64,000 nt of DNA, from assembly GCA_015232575.1 (NCBI GenBank), contig JADFZL010000001.1:1-64000 (forward strand). The letters run 5' to 3'. Source of the DNA: Candidatus Rifleibacteriota bacterium (GTDB taxonomy: Bacteria; Muiribacteriota; Ozemobacteria; Ozemobacterales; Ozemobacteraceae). The notes below the pieces were generated by a model. That model saw only the letters and a program-made list of their open reading frames with translations. It was not told the origin of the DNA and ran no database searches. This document shows, in pieces, positions 24,534-33,946 of the stretch. The translations under genes and the position numbers were made by a program. Within the stretch, counting starts at the first letter, position 1; every line of letters begins with the position of its first letter.

Positions 24534-26927
24534 TTAAGGACTATCAGAGAGCAGCACCGGGTCAAATTTTCTTTGAAATTCCTGGTCGGGTTGGGAAAAA
24601 AGAAATGGTTTCCAGGTCATTTTGTAACAGTCTTTTTCATACTTGACGACCATGTTTACTTTCGGCAGAGACAAAAAATTGTAGTCCCCCAATTCGTCTG
24701 ATGTTCCGGTTGCAATAATGACCATCGGCTCTTTTTTGCCTTCATCAGCTATTTTCAGAACGGTAATTCTCACATCGGAAAGAATGTCTCCGGCAGCAGA
24801 TTTTACTTTTCCGCTAATACTGCAGTTGGCTTTAAGTACAATATCTTCTGAAAGAAGTCTATTGTTTTCTATTGAAATTTCTTTTTTAATACTTTCGCAG
24901 CCCTGATTTTTAATTATAAGAATATGATTACCAGGACTGATATTTTCTCTGGTAAGGGGTGTGCATCCAATGGGAATGTTATCAAGGAAAACTTCAGCTC
25001 CGGTGGGATTTGAAGTGACTTTTATTTTTCCGAAATACCCGTTTTTTTCTATGTTTTCTAAATATTTTATCCTGCTGCTCAATTCAAGAGCTTTTGATAT
25101 TATCTGCCTTTGAATTCCTGATTTGTCCTCTTGAATATCGATCAGATTGAAACGCAGCTTATCGACAATAATTTTAAAAACTAGTTCAAACTCGCAAACA
25201 GCCTCAGGATTTTGCAGCAGATTTTCTTCGATAAAAACAAGACACTTTTCAACTTCAGAGAATCTTCTTTCCTTAATCAAACTAGACAAATACATTCCAA
25301 TTTCAGCATGTTTTCGATCAAGATTCAGTTTTTTGAAAACATAATTTTTGGATAACAAAGTAAAATAAGGACTTTCAGAATTAAGAGATTTCAGACTTTC
25401 CTGAAGTTCACTTATCTGGGAATTCAGTTGTATAAGTTCTTGAATCCGCGAATAAATGACCAGATTATTTTCCTTCAGCTGAATACGTGCTTCACCTTTA
25501 TTATCAGTCAGTGCGGCTTTGTACAAACCTGAAATGCATAAATCAGAAACCTGAATTGTTTTCGGAATCTTGTTTTTTGCAGTAATAGTAAGATTTGCAC
25601 TTTTTTCATCACCGAACTCAAGACACAGAAGCGCGTTCTCAACCGGCTTTGAATTTGATGTTATCTTTACAGAGAGAACATTCCCGATAATTTCAGTTGC
25701 AGCTGATATTTCGCATGGTTCAGATGTCCAGACCGGCATTTCAGGGTCACCCAGCAAATTTTTGCTGAATATCACAAATCTGAAGTTTTCACTGTCTTTA
25801 CGGGCTTGCTCAACATATTTCATTCTAGCTCTGGAAGCTGCATCACCAATATGATTCAAAGCTGTTCCGGAATCTTTGAAAATCAGATTATAAAACTCTT
25901 TTACCAGAAGCATGGAAAAATAATATTCAGCATTGTTTTTCTGATATCTGCCTTCCCGGCTGTAACCCCAATATGCAACCGCTCCACCGTTGGGATTATT
26001 CATGAAGTGTTCAGACAGGCAGTCATCATCAAAATAGTTTGTCAGACAGGACATTGCAATACACACGAACGGGAAACTGTTTTTCAGCTTATCTGCATGT
26101 TCAGTGGTAAACGGTTTCTCGCTGGAAGTCAGAAAATATTTGGGAAATCCATGCGTGCCAATGTACACAAAATGAGGATTAAAAGAAGAAATCTCGCTGA
26201 CAATCTGATCTGGTAGAACTTTCATTGATTGATAGAGCCTTTTAAGCTCCATTCCTTTAAAATATTCATTTTCCAGCATCCGGGCATCATCTTCCCCTTT
26301 AGTAAACTGGTCAAGATCAAAGGCTACGATGGAAGCACGATTAACCCAATTTGCGGGTGGACTTTTTTCATAAATTATAACCTTGTTGACAAACAATGCA
26401 GCTTCTTCGACTGTTGATACAGAAGCCCTTCCAATGGATATTTCCGGAATAAGATCGCAGTTATCGCTGAACTCCCCGAAGATACCGTTGCCATTACCAT
26501 CCCAGTTACCATTGAAATCTGCGTAGTACAAATCACTCGGAATCAGAGGACCAAATGTGGTAACATAACGTGCTGGAATCAGCTCTTCATGTTGATCTTC
26601 AGTATCGCCCCCGAGAAGAACCCATTTGATATTCCAGGCTTTGAAAGCAGCTTTCAAATAATCTCTTATTCTTGAAGGAGAGTCACCAACTCTGAAATTT
26701 CTGTATATTTCTTCAGTTGTAACAACTTTTGCCGGAACTCCCTTTGCGGTTTTCCAGTCGGCCAGAACTTGGAATGCTGAAGCAAATTTTTTCGGAGTTA
26801 CAATTACATAATCGTAAGGTGTACCAGCAAACATTGTCATATTTATTTTTGGCTTTGAAGCGGCTGACAGATCATCAACCGCAAATAGAAAAAATAAAAT
26901 AATTATCAGTATGTTGCTTCTTTTCAT
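24534..26927 (-). CDS. Gingipain-like cysteine protease (peptidase family C25) with PEGA domain
   Basis: 797 residues. The signal peptide is residues 1-23 (ILIIILFFLFAVDDLSAAS). Residues 35-400 fit the C25/gingipain catalytic fold: DYVIVTPKKFASAFQVLADWK, GVPAKVVTTEEIY, WVLLGGDTE, PSDLYYADFNG, the catalytic His in YIGTHG (H259) and Cys in IAMSCLTN (C294), then GGAVAYWGYSR and LLGDPEMPVW. After a helical linker (about 500-635) come a PEGA domain (about 645-705, SNPTGAEVFLDNIPIGCTPL) and a carboxypeptidase-regulatory-like beta domain to the end. It is probably an exported endopeptidase. No type IX secretion tail is evident, and known family members often have one. Confidence 0.85.
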   Translation of the reverse strand: MKRSNILIIILFFLFAVDDLSAASKPKINMTMFAGTPYDYVIVTPKKFASAFQVLADWKTAKGVPAKVVTTEEIYRNFRVGDSPSRIRDYLKAAFKAWNIKWVLLGGDTEDQHEELIPARYVTTFGPLIPSDLYYADFNGNWDGNGNGIFGEFSDNCDLIPEISIGRASVSTVEEAALFVNKVIIYEKSPPANWVNRASIVAFDLDQFTKGEDDARMLENEYFKGMELKRLYQSMKVLPDQIVSEISSFNPHFVYIGTHGFPKYFLTSSEKPFTTEHADKLKNSFPFVCIAMSCLTNYFDDDCLSEHFMNNPNGGAVAYWGYSREGRYQKNNAEYYFSMLLVKEFYNLIFKDSGTALNHIGDAASRARMKYVEQARKDSENFRFVIFSKNLLGDPEMPVWTSEPCEISAATEIIGNVLSVKITSNSKPVENALLCLEFGDEKSANLTITAKNKIPKTIQVSDLCISGLYKAALTDNKGEARIQLKENNLVIYSRIQELIQLNSQISELQESLKSLNSESPYFTLLSKNYVFKKLNLDRKHAEIGMYLSSLIKERRFSEVEKCLVFIEENLLQNPEAVCEFELVFKIIVDKLRFNLIDIQEDKSGIQRQIISKALELSSRIKYLENIEKNGYFGKIKVTSNPTGAEVFLDNIPIGCTPLTRENISPGNHILIIKNQGCESIKKEISIENNRLLSEDIVLKANCSISGKVKSAAGDILSDVRITVLKIADEGKKEPMVIIATGTSDELGDYNFLSLPKVNMVVKYEKDCYKMTWKPFLFSQPDQEFQRKFDPVLLSDSP

Positions 26928-27042
26928 TTTTTCTCTCTCAAATCGATTTCAATTTTGCTACTGATAAGACATGAAGACATATTCAGTTGCTAATAAATTG
27001 TATATGCTTTTTCTGGATCAAAAGGTTACAAAAACGTGTGAG

Positions 27043-28599
27043 TTATCTGTAAAATTCATTTCCCTGGCTATTTACAATGATAAATGCAGGCAAGTCGCGC
27101 ACAATTATCCGATGTACTGCTTCCATGCCAAGTTCTGGAAAATCTATGACCGAACAATCGGTAATGTTTTCTTTTGCAAGAAGAGCTGCTGAGCCGCCTA
27201 TGATTCCAAGGTAAAAACCGCCGTATTTTTTGCAGGATTCAGCAACTGAAGAAGCACGGTTACCTTTTGCGAGAGTTATATGGGAAGCTCCATGCGCCAT
27301 AAATGTTTCAAGATAGCTGTCCATGCGCTCTGCAGTTGTTGGTCCCATGCTTCCGATTACCATATTCGGCGGTGTCTTTGCAGGCCCGGCATAATAAATC
27401 GGATGGTTTTTAAAATAGTCCGGAAGAGCTTTTCCTGCTTTCACCAATTCAAGCAGTTTCACATGAGCAAGGTCTCTTGCAACAATAAGCGGTCCTGAAA
27501 GCATTACCATAGCGCCTATGGGCTGAGAAGAAAGCATCTTTTTAACAGCATCAACCGGCTGATTCAGATCAATCGATATTGCCTGCAAATTGCCTGTTTT
27601 AGACAACTCAGGCAAAAACCGTCCGGGTGAAAATTCGAGCTGTTCGAGGAAAGCGCCATCTTTTGTTATTTTGCCAAGCAAATTTCTGTGAGCGCTGCAT
27701 GAAACTCCGACTGAAACCGGACACGAAGCTGCATGTCTTGACAGGCGAATAACCCGCGCAGAAAGCGAAAGCCATTTACCTCCAAACTGGGCACCAAATC
27801 CCTGTTCAGTTGAAATCTGCATGACTTTCTTTTCCCATTCAGGATCGCGAAACGCACAGCCGTTACTTCCCGAAATGGGCAAATCATCAAGTGCGCCGGC
27901 AGTTGCAAGTTTGAGCATTTTCAGATTCTGCTCAGGCGATGTCCCACCGACTATTACGGCGACATGATACGGCGGACACGCCGCAACACCGAGATTTTTT
28001 ATGCGCTCGCGGAGAAAAGACTCAAAAGATGCCGGATTCAATAATGCTTTTGATTCCTGACTCAGAAAGGTTTTGTTGGAAGAACCTCCACCTTTTGCAA
28101 CAAAAAGGAAATTATATTCATTTCCTGGTACAAATCCGATATCAATCTGCGCCGGAAGATTATTTCCGGAGTTTTTTTCACCGAACATTCCTGATGCAAT
28201 TACCTGCGAATAACGCAAGTTTTCCCTACGATAGGTTTCTTCAATTCCGGAAAGAAGAAAACGCTCATCTTCGCCTCCGGTAATAACCTGTTCACCACGT
28301 TTTGCAATTATTGTTGCAGTGCCGGTATCCTGACATAGCGGCAGCACTCCCTCAGCGGAAATCACTGCATTTTTTATAAGGCATGCAATTACAAATTTTT
28401 CCTTATCGCTGCTGTCTTTATCTTTAAGAATGTTCATCCATGATTCAAGCTGTGATGTCCGCAAAAAAAAGGCTGCATCATGAAAAGCATGTGCAGACAG
28501 TTTATGAAGAACCTGAGGTTCAATTTCGAGAAACTCGCGATTTCCGTATTTTGTTTGTACAATACCATCACGAGTTATCAAACGAAAAATCGGATTCAT
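27043..28599 (-). CDS. fum: Fumarate hydratase, class I (iron-sulfur type)
   Basis: 518 residues, the length of the one-chain FumA/FumB-type enzymes, with alpha and beta domains in one polypeptide. It hydrates fumarate to malate in the cytoplasm. Cysteines in LPLCQDTGT, VAACPPYH and the SCPVSVG region fit the [4Fe-4S] ligands; IVGGTSPEQNLKMLK and SNGCAFRDPE are family segments. The C-terminal beta domain shows SGPLIVARDLAHVKL, GPTTAERMDSYLETF and IDFPELGMEAVHRI. It stands alone; the gene belongs to the TCA or reductive branch and is not linked to its exported neighbours. Confidence 0.92.
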   Translation of the reverse strand: MNPIFRLITRDGIVQTKYGNREFLEIEPQVLHKLSAHAFHDAAFFLRTSQLESWMNILKDKDSSDKEKFVIACLIKNAVISAEGVLPLCQDTGTATIIAKRGEQVITGGEDERFLLSGIEETYRRENLRYSQVIASGMFGEKNSGNNLPAQIDIGFVPGNEYNFLFVAKGGGSSNKTFLSQESKALLNPASFESFLRERIKNLGVAACPPYHVAVIVGGTSPEQNLKMLKLATAGALDDLPISGSNGCAFRDPEWEKKVMQISTEQGFGAQFGGKWLSLSARVIRLSRHAASCPVSVGVSCSAHRNLLGKITKDGAFLEQLEFSPGRFLPELSKTGNLQAISIDLNQPVDAVKKMLSSQPIGAMVMLSGPLIVARDLAHVKLLELVKAGKALPDYFKNHPIYYAGPAKTPPNMVIGSMGPTTAERMDSYLETFMAHGASHITLAKGNRASSVAESCKKYGGFYLGIIGGSAALLAKENITDCSVIDFPELGMEAVHRIIVRDLPAFIIVNSQGNEFYR

Positions 28600-28891
28600 T
28601 TCAATCTCCCTGAAATAACGCTATTGTGGTGATTTTTCATATTGCTTCGACAAATCGTCTGACAATATATCAACGGTAAGCATAGTTGCTGAAAATTTTA
28701 TACAGGTTTTCCAATCTGATTTGATCAGCCGAACTATGCAAAATCTAAAATAATATGTCAAAAAGACCCTCACCCAAATTTCGGGGGCGAACATAACACA
28801 TTTTTAAGATTGATATTATTACCAACGATACATGTCATTGCTATTTTATCACAAAAAGATTAGCAGAGTCGCGTTGGAAATAGTTTCATTT

Positions 28892-30270
28892 TCAGTATTC
28901 TTTTCCAGACATGATTTTATTTTTTATGAATTCATATCTCGCGGGTTGTTTATTTTTCATTTCAGGTCCTCTGCACCAGTATTCGGCTACTGATTCTGCC
29001 ATGTCTTCGAGATTATTGGTATTTCCATAGTCGCTTACAGATGGCGAAACGGGCAGTCCGTTTTTCCAGAAAACATCCGCCCATTCATTTTCAAGTTCCG
29101 GATATTTATTTTGGAAGCAATGAGCCATTTCGTGAACAAGAGTTGCCGGATAGGTATTTTCCGAAAGTCCATTTCGGGAAATATGAACAAGAAATGTCCC
29201 CCGATTAACCCAGCCAAGATAGTCTCTTGCCCCTTTATAGTCTTTAAAATATCTTTCAAATTGAATTTCACGAGTTGCCAGACGAAATTTTTCAGGAAGA
29301 GATCTAAGACTTTGGCGGTGGCATGAATACTGTCTACAGTTGTCTTTGTGCCATTTTCAATCAGGAGAATTGAGTATTTCTGGAAGATGTCTGCCTTGAG
29401 CGAGTCAATCATTTCTGTCTGTGAGCCAATAACAGGAGAAAGCAGGCGCGCCTTTTCAAGAAAGACATTTTTTGTTTCCTGATTTTTTGCTGCATCTGCC
29501 AGACAGCGATAATCTTCATGACTGCGTGCAAGCGGAGACAGTTTGTACAGATGTTTCTGGATTTCCGCCCCGTCCAGGTCTCCAGCCTGAAGGAGCTGGC
29601 AACTCTCTTTGACCGATGAAGTCTTTTTCAAACCTGCTTCGACTATAAACAATGCGGTGTTTTCATCTGCTAATTCAGCAAGCCTGATATAGTCTTGAAT
29701 TTTCAATGGAAGAGTAAGTGCAGTCTGGATTATAACTGATGCATTATCCTGAGAATTGCACTCTCGTGCCAGCTCAATTATTTCTTCAACATTGTCTGAC
29801 CTTTTTGCCAATTCTTTCAATGCCTGATCCGGTGTTCCTTGCGATCCAAACTGGCTCCAAATCTTATTGGAAATAGCATCTCTGACGGAAATTTTCTGTA
29901 TGGCCTCCCTGAAAAATGCCATCTTTGAATCAAAGTTTTGGAAACATGGATCTGAAAGAATCTCAATAACTTCCTGAGAATTTAAAGTCAGTCTTTTTGC
30001 TGCTTCAATAAAAACCTGCACCCTCAATGAGTTGTCTTTTATTTCGGAAGCGAATTTGCGAAGCTCAGAAACGGACGTAATCTTTTTTGATTTTTCAAGC
30101 AATTTTTCCTCAGTGTTCAAATTCAAAAGATCTGCAGCTTTCTGAAAAATCCCACCAGCCTGTTTATCAAGCTTAACATCGCTTCCATCGAAGGGAGAAG
30201 CGAAGGAAGAAGCCGCAAAAACAAGCAAACATAACGCGGCTACGAATGCCAGTCTATGTGATATTTTCAT
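28892..30270 (-). pseudogene. Exported alpha-repeat zinc metallopeptidase, one frameshift
   Basis: From ATG 30270 a signal peptide (AFVAALCLLVFAASSFASP) and alpha-repeats (DNVEEIIELARECNSQDN, KIQDYIRLAELADEN, SHEDYRCLADAAKNQET) read in one frame. At the TTT run 29311-29313 coding switches frame: the chain continues as SLRSLPEKFRLATREIQFER, then TYPATLVHEMAHCFQ and EDMAESVAEYW, to the stop at 28892. Adding one T joins the parts as HATAK-SLRSLPEKF, about 459 residues. HEMAH is an HExxH zinc site, and the E of EDMAES a likely third ligand as in gluzincins. The out-of-frame tail of the first ORF is not real protein. Either the gene is mutated or the sequence has a one-base error. Confidence 0.7.
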
Positions 30271-30418
30271 TTTTCCTTCGACTCCTGTTGGCTAATAAAC
30301 CTCAACTCTGATAATTATACTGAATTTTTTGTAAATTTCGAAGGCTTTTTCTGCCTTTACAAGAAACTAATATTTTCATACAATTAAGAGTGAATTGTTT
30401 TTTTGGGGAGAGCTGCTT

Positions 30419-31495
30419 ATGTTAATAAAGTCTAATTATTTAAAGTACTTTATTTATAGTCTTCTTGTTGGGACATTTATTTTGCTGTCTTCTTTTCTGG
30501 AAAACGGAAATGTGCTTCTTGCAGCAAACCCATTCGATGAAGAAGGCAGCGTGAAAATGAATTTCGACAACCCCGTTACTACTGACAACAACTCTGCATC
30601 AGATTTCCCGGAACCTGATCCTTCTGTAACCCCGGCAGTTAAAACATCTACAGCACAAACAACTTCAACCACTTCTGCAGTTAAATTTAAAACACACAAA
30701 GTAAAATCTGGTGAAACATTGAGAGATCTTGCACAAAAGTATTTCGGAGATCCCAATAAATACACATTGATAATAAAGTACAATAAAGAAAAATATCCCT
30801 CGCTCGCAAAAAATCCTGACATGATCTCTCCTGGCTGGGAATTAAAGATTCCAGAAGCTCAGAGTGGTTCCGGGAATTCTGGAGGCGGAAGCTCTTCAAA
30901 CGGGGCTGGCACTGGTAGCAATACGGTTTCTTCTGATAATAAAAGTACCGGGACATCAAAATCGAATTCTACTTCAACATCTACCAGCACAGGAACAGGT
31001 ATATCTACTTCACGAAATTATGTTGATATAGCCAACGAATACATAAAAAAATTTCCTAACGACGTTTTTGGTGCCTGGAATGCAGCATACAAGGATCGTG
31101 AAAAAGGTCCTGACGGTAAACCAAACTGGGCTGACCCAAATTTACGCGATGCAGAGCATTATCTTTTCAGTCGGTCCTGGGTGGGCGAACAGAACGATCC
31201 GGTTTCAAGAACTGTTGTCGCTGCCTCTCTTGCAGTAGCTACCACAATTTACACTCCGGCAAAAATGGCTGGACCAAGAGTAGCAGAAGTAATGAGCAAC
31301 GCTGCAGAACTTCCGGTGGTAAGAGAAGCAATCGGATATCTGAACAAATTTCAGGCATTCAGAGGCATTGTTGAAAGCGAATTTGTAACCAAAATCGTCG
31401 AATGGACTGCCGCATCAGGCTCAGAACCATCTTTAAAAGAAATGCAAGCAGGCTACGCCGGAATCCTTGAAGGCCTTAAACAATCCTGGAAATAG
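30419..31495 (+). CDS. Exported LysM protein with the AEHY/SGSEPS domain
   Basis: 358 residues from ATG 30419, which follows GGGGAG at 8 nt; an upstream TTG is inside that region. A long signal peptide (YFIYSLLVGTFILLSSFLENG, cleavage near LLAAN) is followed by a disordered Thr/Ser stretch, one LysM domain (about 98-148: KVKSGETLRDLAQKYFGDP) for peptidoglycan or glycan binding, a Ser/Gly/Thr-rich linker and a C-terminal domain from about 205. This last domain is shared with the protein at 19676 (LRDAEHYLF and SGSEPSLKEMQAG). The architecture of a glycan-binding module plus an unknown domain suggests a cell-wall enzyme or anchor. Confidence 0.8.
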   Translation: MLIKSNYLKYFIYSLLVGTFILLSSFLENGNVLLAANPFDEEGSVKMNFDNPVTTDNNSASDFPEPDPSVTPAVKTSTAQTTSTTSAVKFKTHKVKSGETLRDLAQKYFGDPNKYTLIIKYNKEKYPSLAKNPDMISPGWELKIPEAQSGSGNSGGGSSSNGAGTGSNTVSSDNKSTGTSKSNSTSTSTSTGTGISTSRNYVDIANEYIKKFPNDVFGAWNAAYKDREKGPDGKPNWADPNLRDAEHYLFSRSWVGEQNDPVSRTVVAASLAVATTIYTPAKMAGPRVAEVMSNAAELPVVREAIGYLNKFQAFRGIVESEFVTKIVEWTAASGSEPSLKEMQAGYAGILEGLKQSWK

Positions 31496-31593
31496 CCACC
31501 TAATATTGGAAAACATTATTTCCTGGTACAAAACATTACTTTTCAAAAAAAATAGACAAGCAAAAGCTTTCTCTTCAACACTCAACAATAACG

Positions 31594-31619
31594 AATAAAG
31601 CGCCTTTCGGCGCTTTATT
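31594..31619. terminator. Bidirectional terminator between convergent genes
   Basis: An 11-bp perfect stem, AATAAAGCGCC with GGCGCTTTATT, around TTTC. T-rich or A-rich flanks on both sides allow it to end transcripts of the LysM gene and of the opposing 31690 gene. Confidence 0.85.
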
Positions 31620-31689
31620 TGGCACATAATATTCAATTCTGTTAATTATGCAACAGGCTCTGGGCAGCTATTGAAACTTTCCCGCCCAC

Positions 31690-33507
31690 TCATTTCGTTT
31701 GCTGAAGGGCAGGATCATTGAGCATGTAATCAGTGCGTTCGTTGGATTTCAATGGAACCAGGTAAGTTTTTTTGCGGATCATTTCCTCAATCTTCTTTCC
31801 CCAAATGGAACCATATCTGTTAACATAATCTTCCTGCCTGTCGAAACCTTCAAAAAAAATGGAGCCTAAGCTCTCAATCTCCGCGACAGCCCTGGAGACC
31901 ACCCCCGGACGAAGCATGCCATAGAGACCAATGCCAAAGAAATGATACCAGGCGCCGTAGTTGTCTCCGCGTGGCAGGGAATCCTGGCGGAAATAAGCAA
32001 GCTTTTTCTGCAGAGGCGAATCATCACGGGTTTTTCGATAGGGGTTTCCTGCAAGAATATTTTCAGCAGCTAACAGGGTAAGATACATGTTACCCTTGTT
32101 CAGCAGATAGCTTTCGCGGAACATATCATGGATCTGAACGCCCCGATCGGGGTAAGTCATCAGTTTTGCCTCCAGTTCTTTTTCGGTTCCGGTGATCGCG
32201 TAACGCGAAGTGAAGCCACAGGCAAGGAGAAGAAAAAGTCTTGATTGGAACATGATCGGCACCGGAATGCCTGTATCACGGCCGCCAAAAACACGACCGA
32301 CGCGGCTCATATAACTCGACATCATCTGGCTGCTTGCTTCCGGAGACCATTTGTGCTCTTCGCCAATAAAAGGGGAGATTTCGGGATTCCGGCGAATGAT
32401 GTCGCGCATTTTGTTGATGAGTCTTTCGACATCAATTGGAACCGTTTTGCCGATTTCGAATGGAATCTTGTTCCCGTTTTCATCGACTCCGTCCGTTTGG
32501 CGTTCCTCATTTGCGTCAGCTTGGGGATAAGTCCCACCTAGCAACATCTGGACAACCTTTAAAGGCATCTGGTCAATTTTCTTTATCAGGAACGCATCAC
32601 CAATGGGATCAATCAGTTGAAATTCGCTCTGCTGGTAATGTTCACCTGGTGAAAGGACCAACCATCTGCGAAAATCGCCCTTCTGAAGGTCTTTTTCTTC
32701 CTTCTGAAGGCGTTTTAGCTTATCTTTGGCAAACCAACCGGTCAGGGTATTCCAGCAATAACCCGCCATACTTCCAATTTTGCCCGGAAAATTCAGCCAC
32801 GATGTGCTGGTAAATCTCGCAAGATCCTCTTGGCGCGCCGAATCTTTCTGAGTTACTACTGCCATTTGAGCGGCAATTTTCTGATCACGCTTCAACTGAT
32901 ACAGAGTCTCGATGATAACCAGTTTCAGCTTCTGGTCTGAGATGGATGAAGATACCTTCTGAAGATAAGCAATTGCGCGTGAATAATCACCCTTTCCTTC
33001 GACCATCAGAACGGCGATTTCCTGATGAATAGCTATCTGGCGAGCAGGGTCGCTCTCTGTTTGAAGAAGCTGGCTGAGATTGTCGATTAGTCTTTCCGAA
33101 TCACTTGCCCGGTTCTGACCGTATAGACCTGGAATTGCATCTGCCAGAAAAGCCGATTCGGAGGCCTGAGAGGATTGCGCCTGGGTTGTTACCTGTGATT
33201 CTGCCGATGCATCGGGAAGGAAAGCTGGAGCGTTCACCTCTTCGGAAGGAGCAACTAAGGCGTTTTTCTCTGTTGACGGCAGTGTTTTCCCGATTAGGCG
33301 GTAGTATTCGCAGCGGGCGGTCTGAAGTTCGCCTAAAATATTCCGAAGTTTGTCTTCTGAAGCGTTTCCGGTTACAGCATCGGAATATTTCCTCTGCACC
33401 GCGAGGTATTGTTCATAAGCTGAACGGGTTTCATCAGCTGATACTTGCCCTGATAATAAAACGCTGAAGAGCAGGAATAAAAAACAAAGGAATTGATCTT
33501 TCTTCAT
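31690..33507 (-). CDS. Exported 605-residue protein, function unknown
   Basis: 605 residues. The signal peptide is residues 1-24 (FLCFLFLLFSVLLSGQVSADE). A region rich in Ala/Gln/Ser (about 85-125) leads to helices resembling TPRs (about 130-215, QIAIHQEIAVLMVEGKGDYSRAIAYL). The rest is an unrecognised domain of about 380 residues with conserved-looking segments RWLVLSPGEHYQQSEF, FRESYLLNKGNMYLTLLAAENIL and GAWYHFFGIGLYGM. By eye its DNA is richer in GC than its neighbours, which may mean a different origin. No bipartite signal lies upstream. Confidence 0.7.
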   Translation of the reverse strand: MKKDQFLCFLFLLFSVLLSGQVSADETRSAYEQYLAVQRKYSDAVTGNASEDKLRNILGELQTARCEYYRLIGKTLPSTEKNALVAPSEEVNAPAFLPDASAESQVTTQAQSSQASESAFLADAIPGLYGQNRASDSERLIDNLSQLLQTESDPARQIAIHQEIAVLMVEGKGDYSRAIAYLQKVSSSISDQKLKLVIIETLYQLKRDQKIAAQMAVVTQKDSARQEDLARFTSTSWLNFPGKIGSMAGYCWNTLTGWFAKDKLKRLQKEEKDLQKGDFRRWLVLSPGEHYQQSEFQLIDPIGDAFLIKKIDQMPLKVVQMLLGGTYPQADANEERQTDGVDENGNKIPFEIGKTVPIDVERLINKMRDIIRRNPEISPFIGEEHKWSPEASSQMMSSYMSRVGRVFGGRDTGIPVPIMFQSRLFLLLACGFTSRYAITGTEKELEAKLMTYPDRGVQIHDMFRESYLLNKGNMYLTLLAAENILAGNPYRKTRDDSPLQKKLAYFRQDSLPRGDNYGAWYHFFGIGLYGMLRPGVVSRAVAEIESLGSIFFEGFDRQEDYVNRYGSIWGKKIEEMIRKKTYLVPLKSNERTDYMLNDPALQQTK

Positions 33508-33946
33508 AACCGCTTCCCCCTAAATAATTCCAGAATCAAACGAAATCCCGGATAACGCACATCTTTTTAATTATAAGGGAAAATGTGAAAACCAGCAACC
33601 GAAATACCGGTTTACCTGCAATTCTCACTTTCAAAAGCCATTTCAATAAATAGGTTGAAGCCTGTTGAAGAAGGAAGTTTGATTCGAACAGATGGGTAGC
33701 GTGGATGCAAATTTTTCCTTTTCTAGAATATATCTCTGTGCTAGTATTCATAAAATTATAGTCAATTTGTCTTTTACTGATTAAGAATAACAACAATTTT
33801 TTTAAAAGAAAAAATCTACGGTCTTCCGTGGTTTTCCGTGTTTAAAAATCAGTTTCTTTTTGTTTATCAGTTAAATGATCGCACTACCGCTTTTTGCAAA
33901 TCAAAGTTTCTCAAATATGCAACAGAGTAATTCCTGCTTTCAACAA
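33508..33946. other. Intergenic region with a short TTCCGTG repeat
   Basis: No gene is supported. At 33821-33843 TTCCGTGG and TTCCGTG repeat, a fragment of the 9-bp ACACGGAAT-type simple repeat also seen at 45321, 59523 and 61172. Confidence 0.5.

Noticed and set aside
29035-29310. C-terminal 90 residues of the long ORF that starts at 30270
   Set aside because: The sequence is a shifted reading of the peptidase domain; the other frame contains HEMAH and conserved acidic residues.
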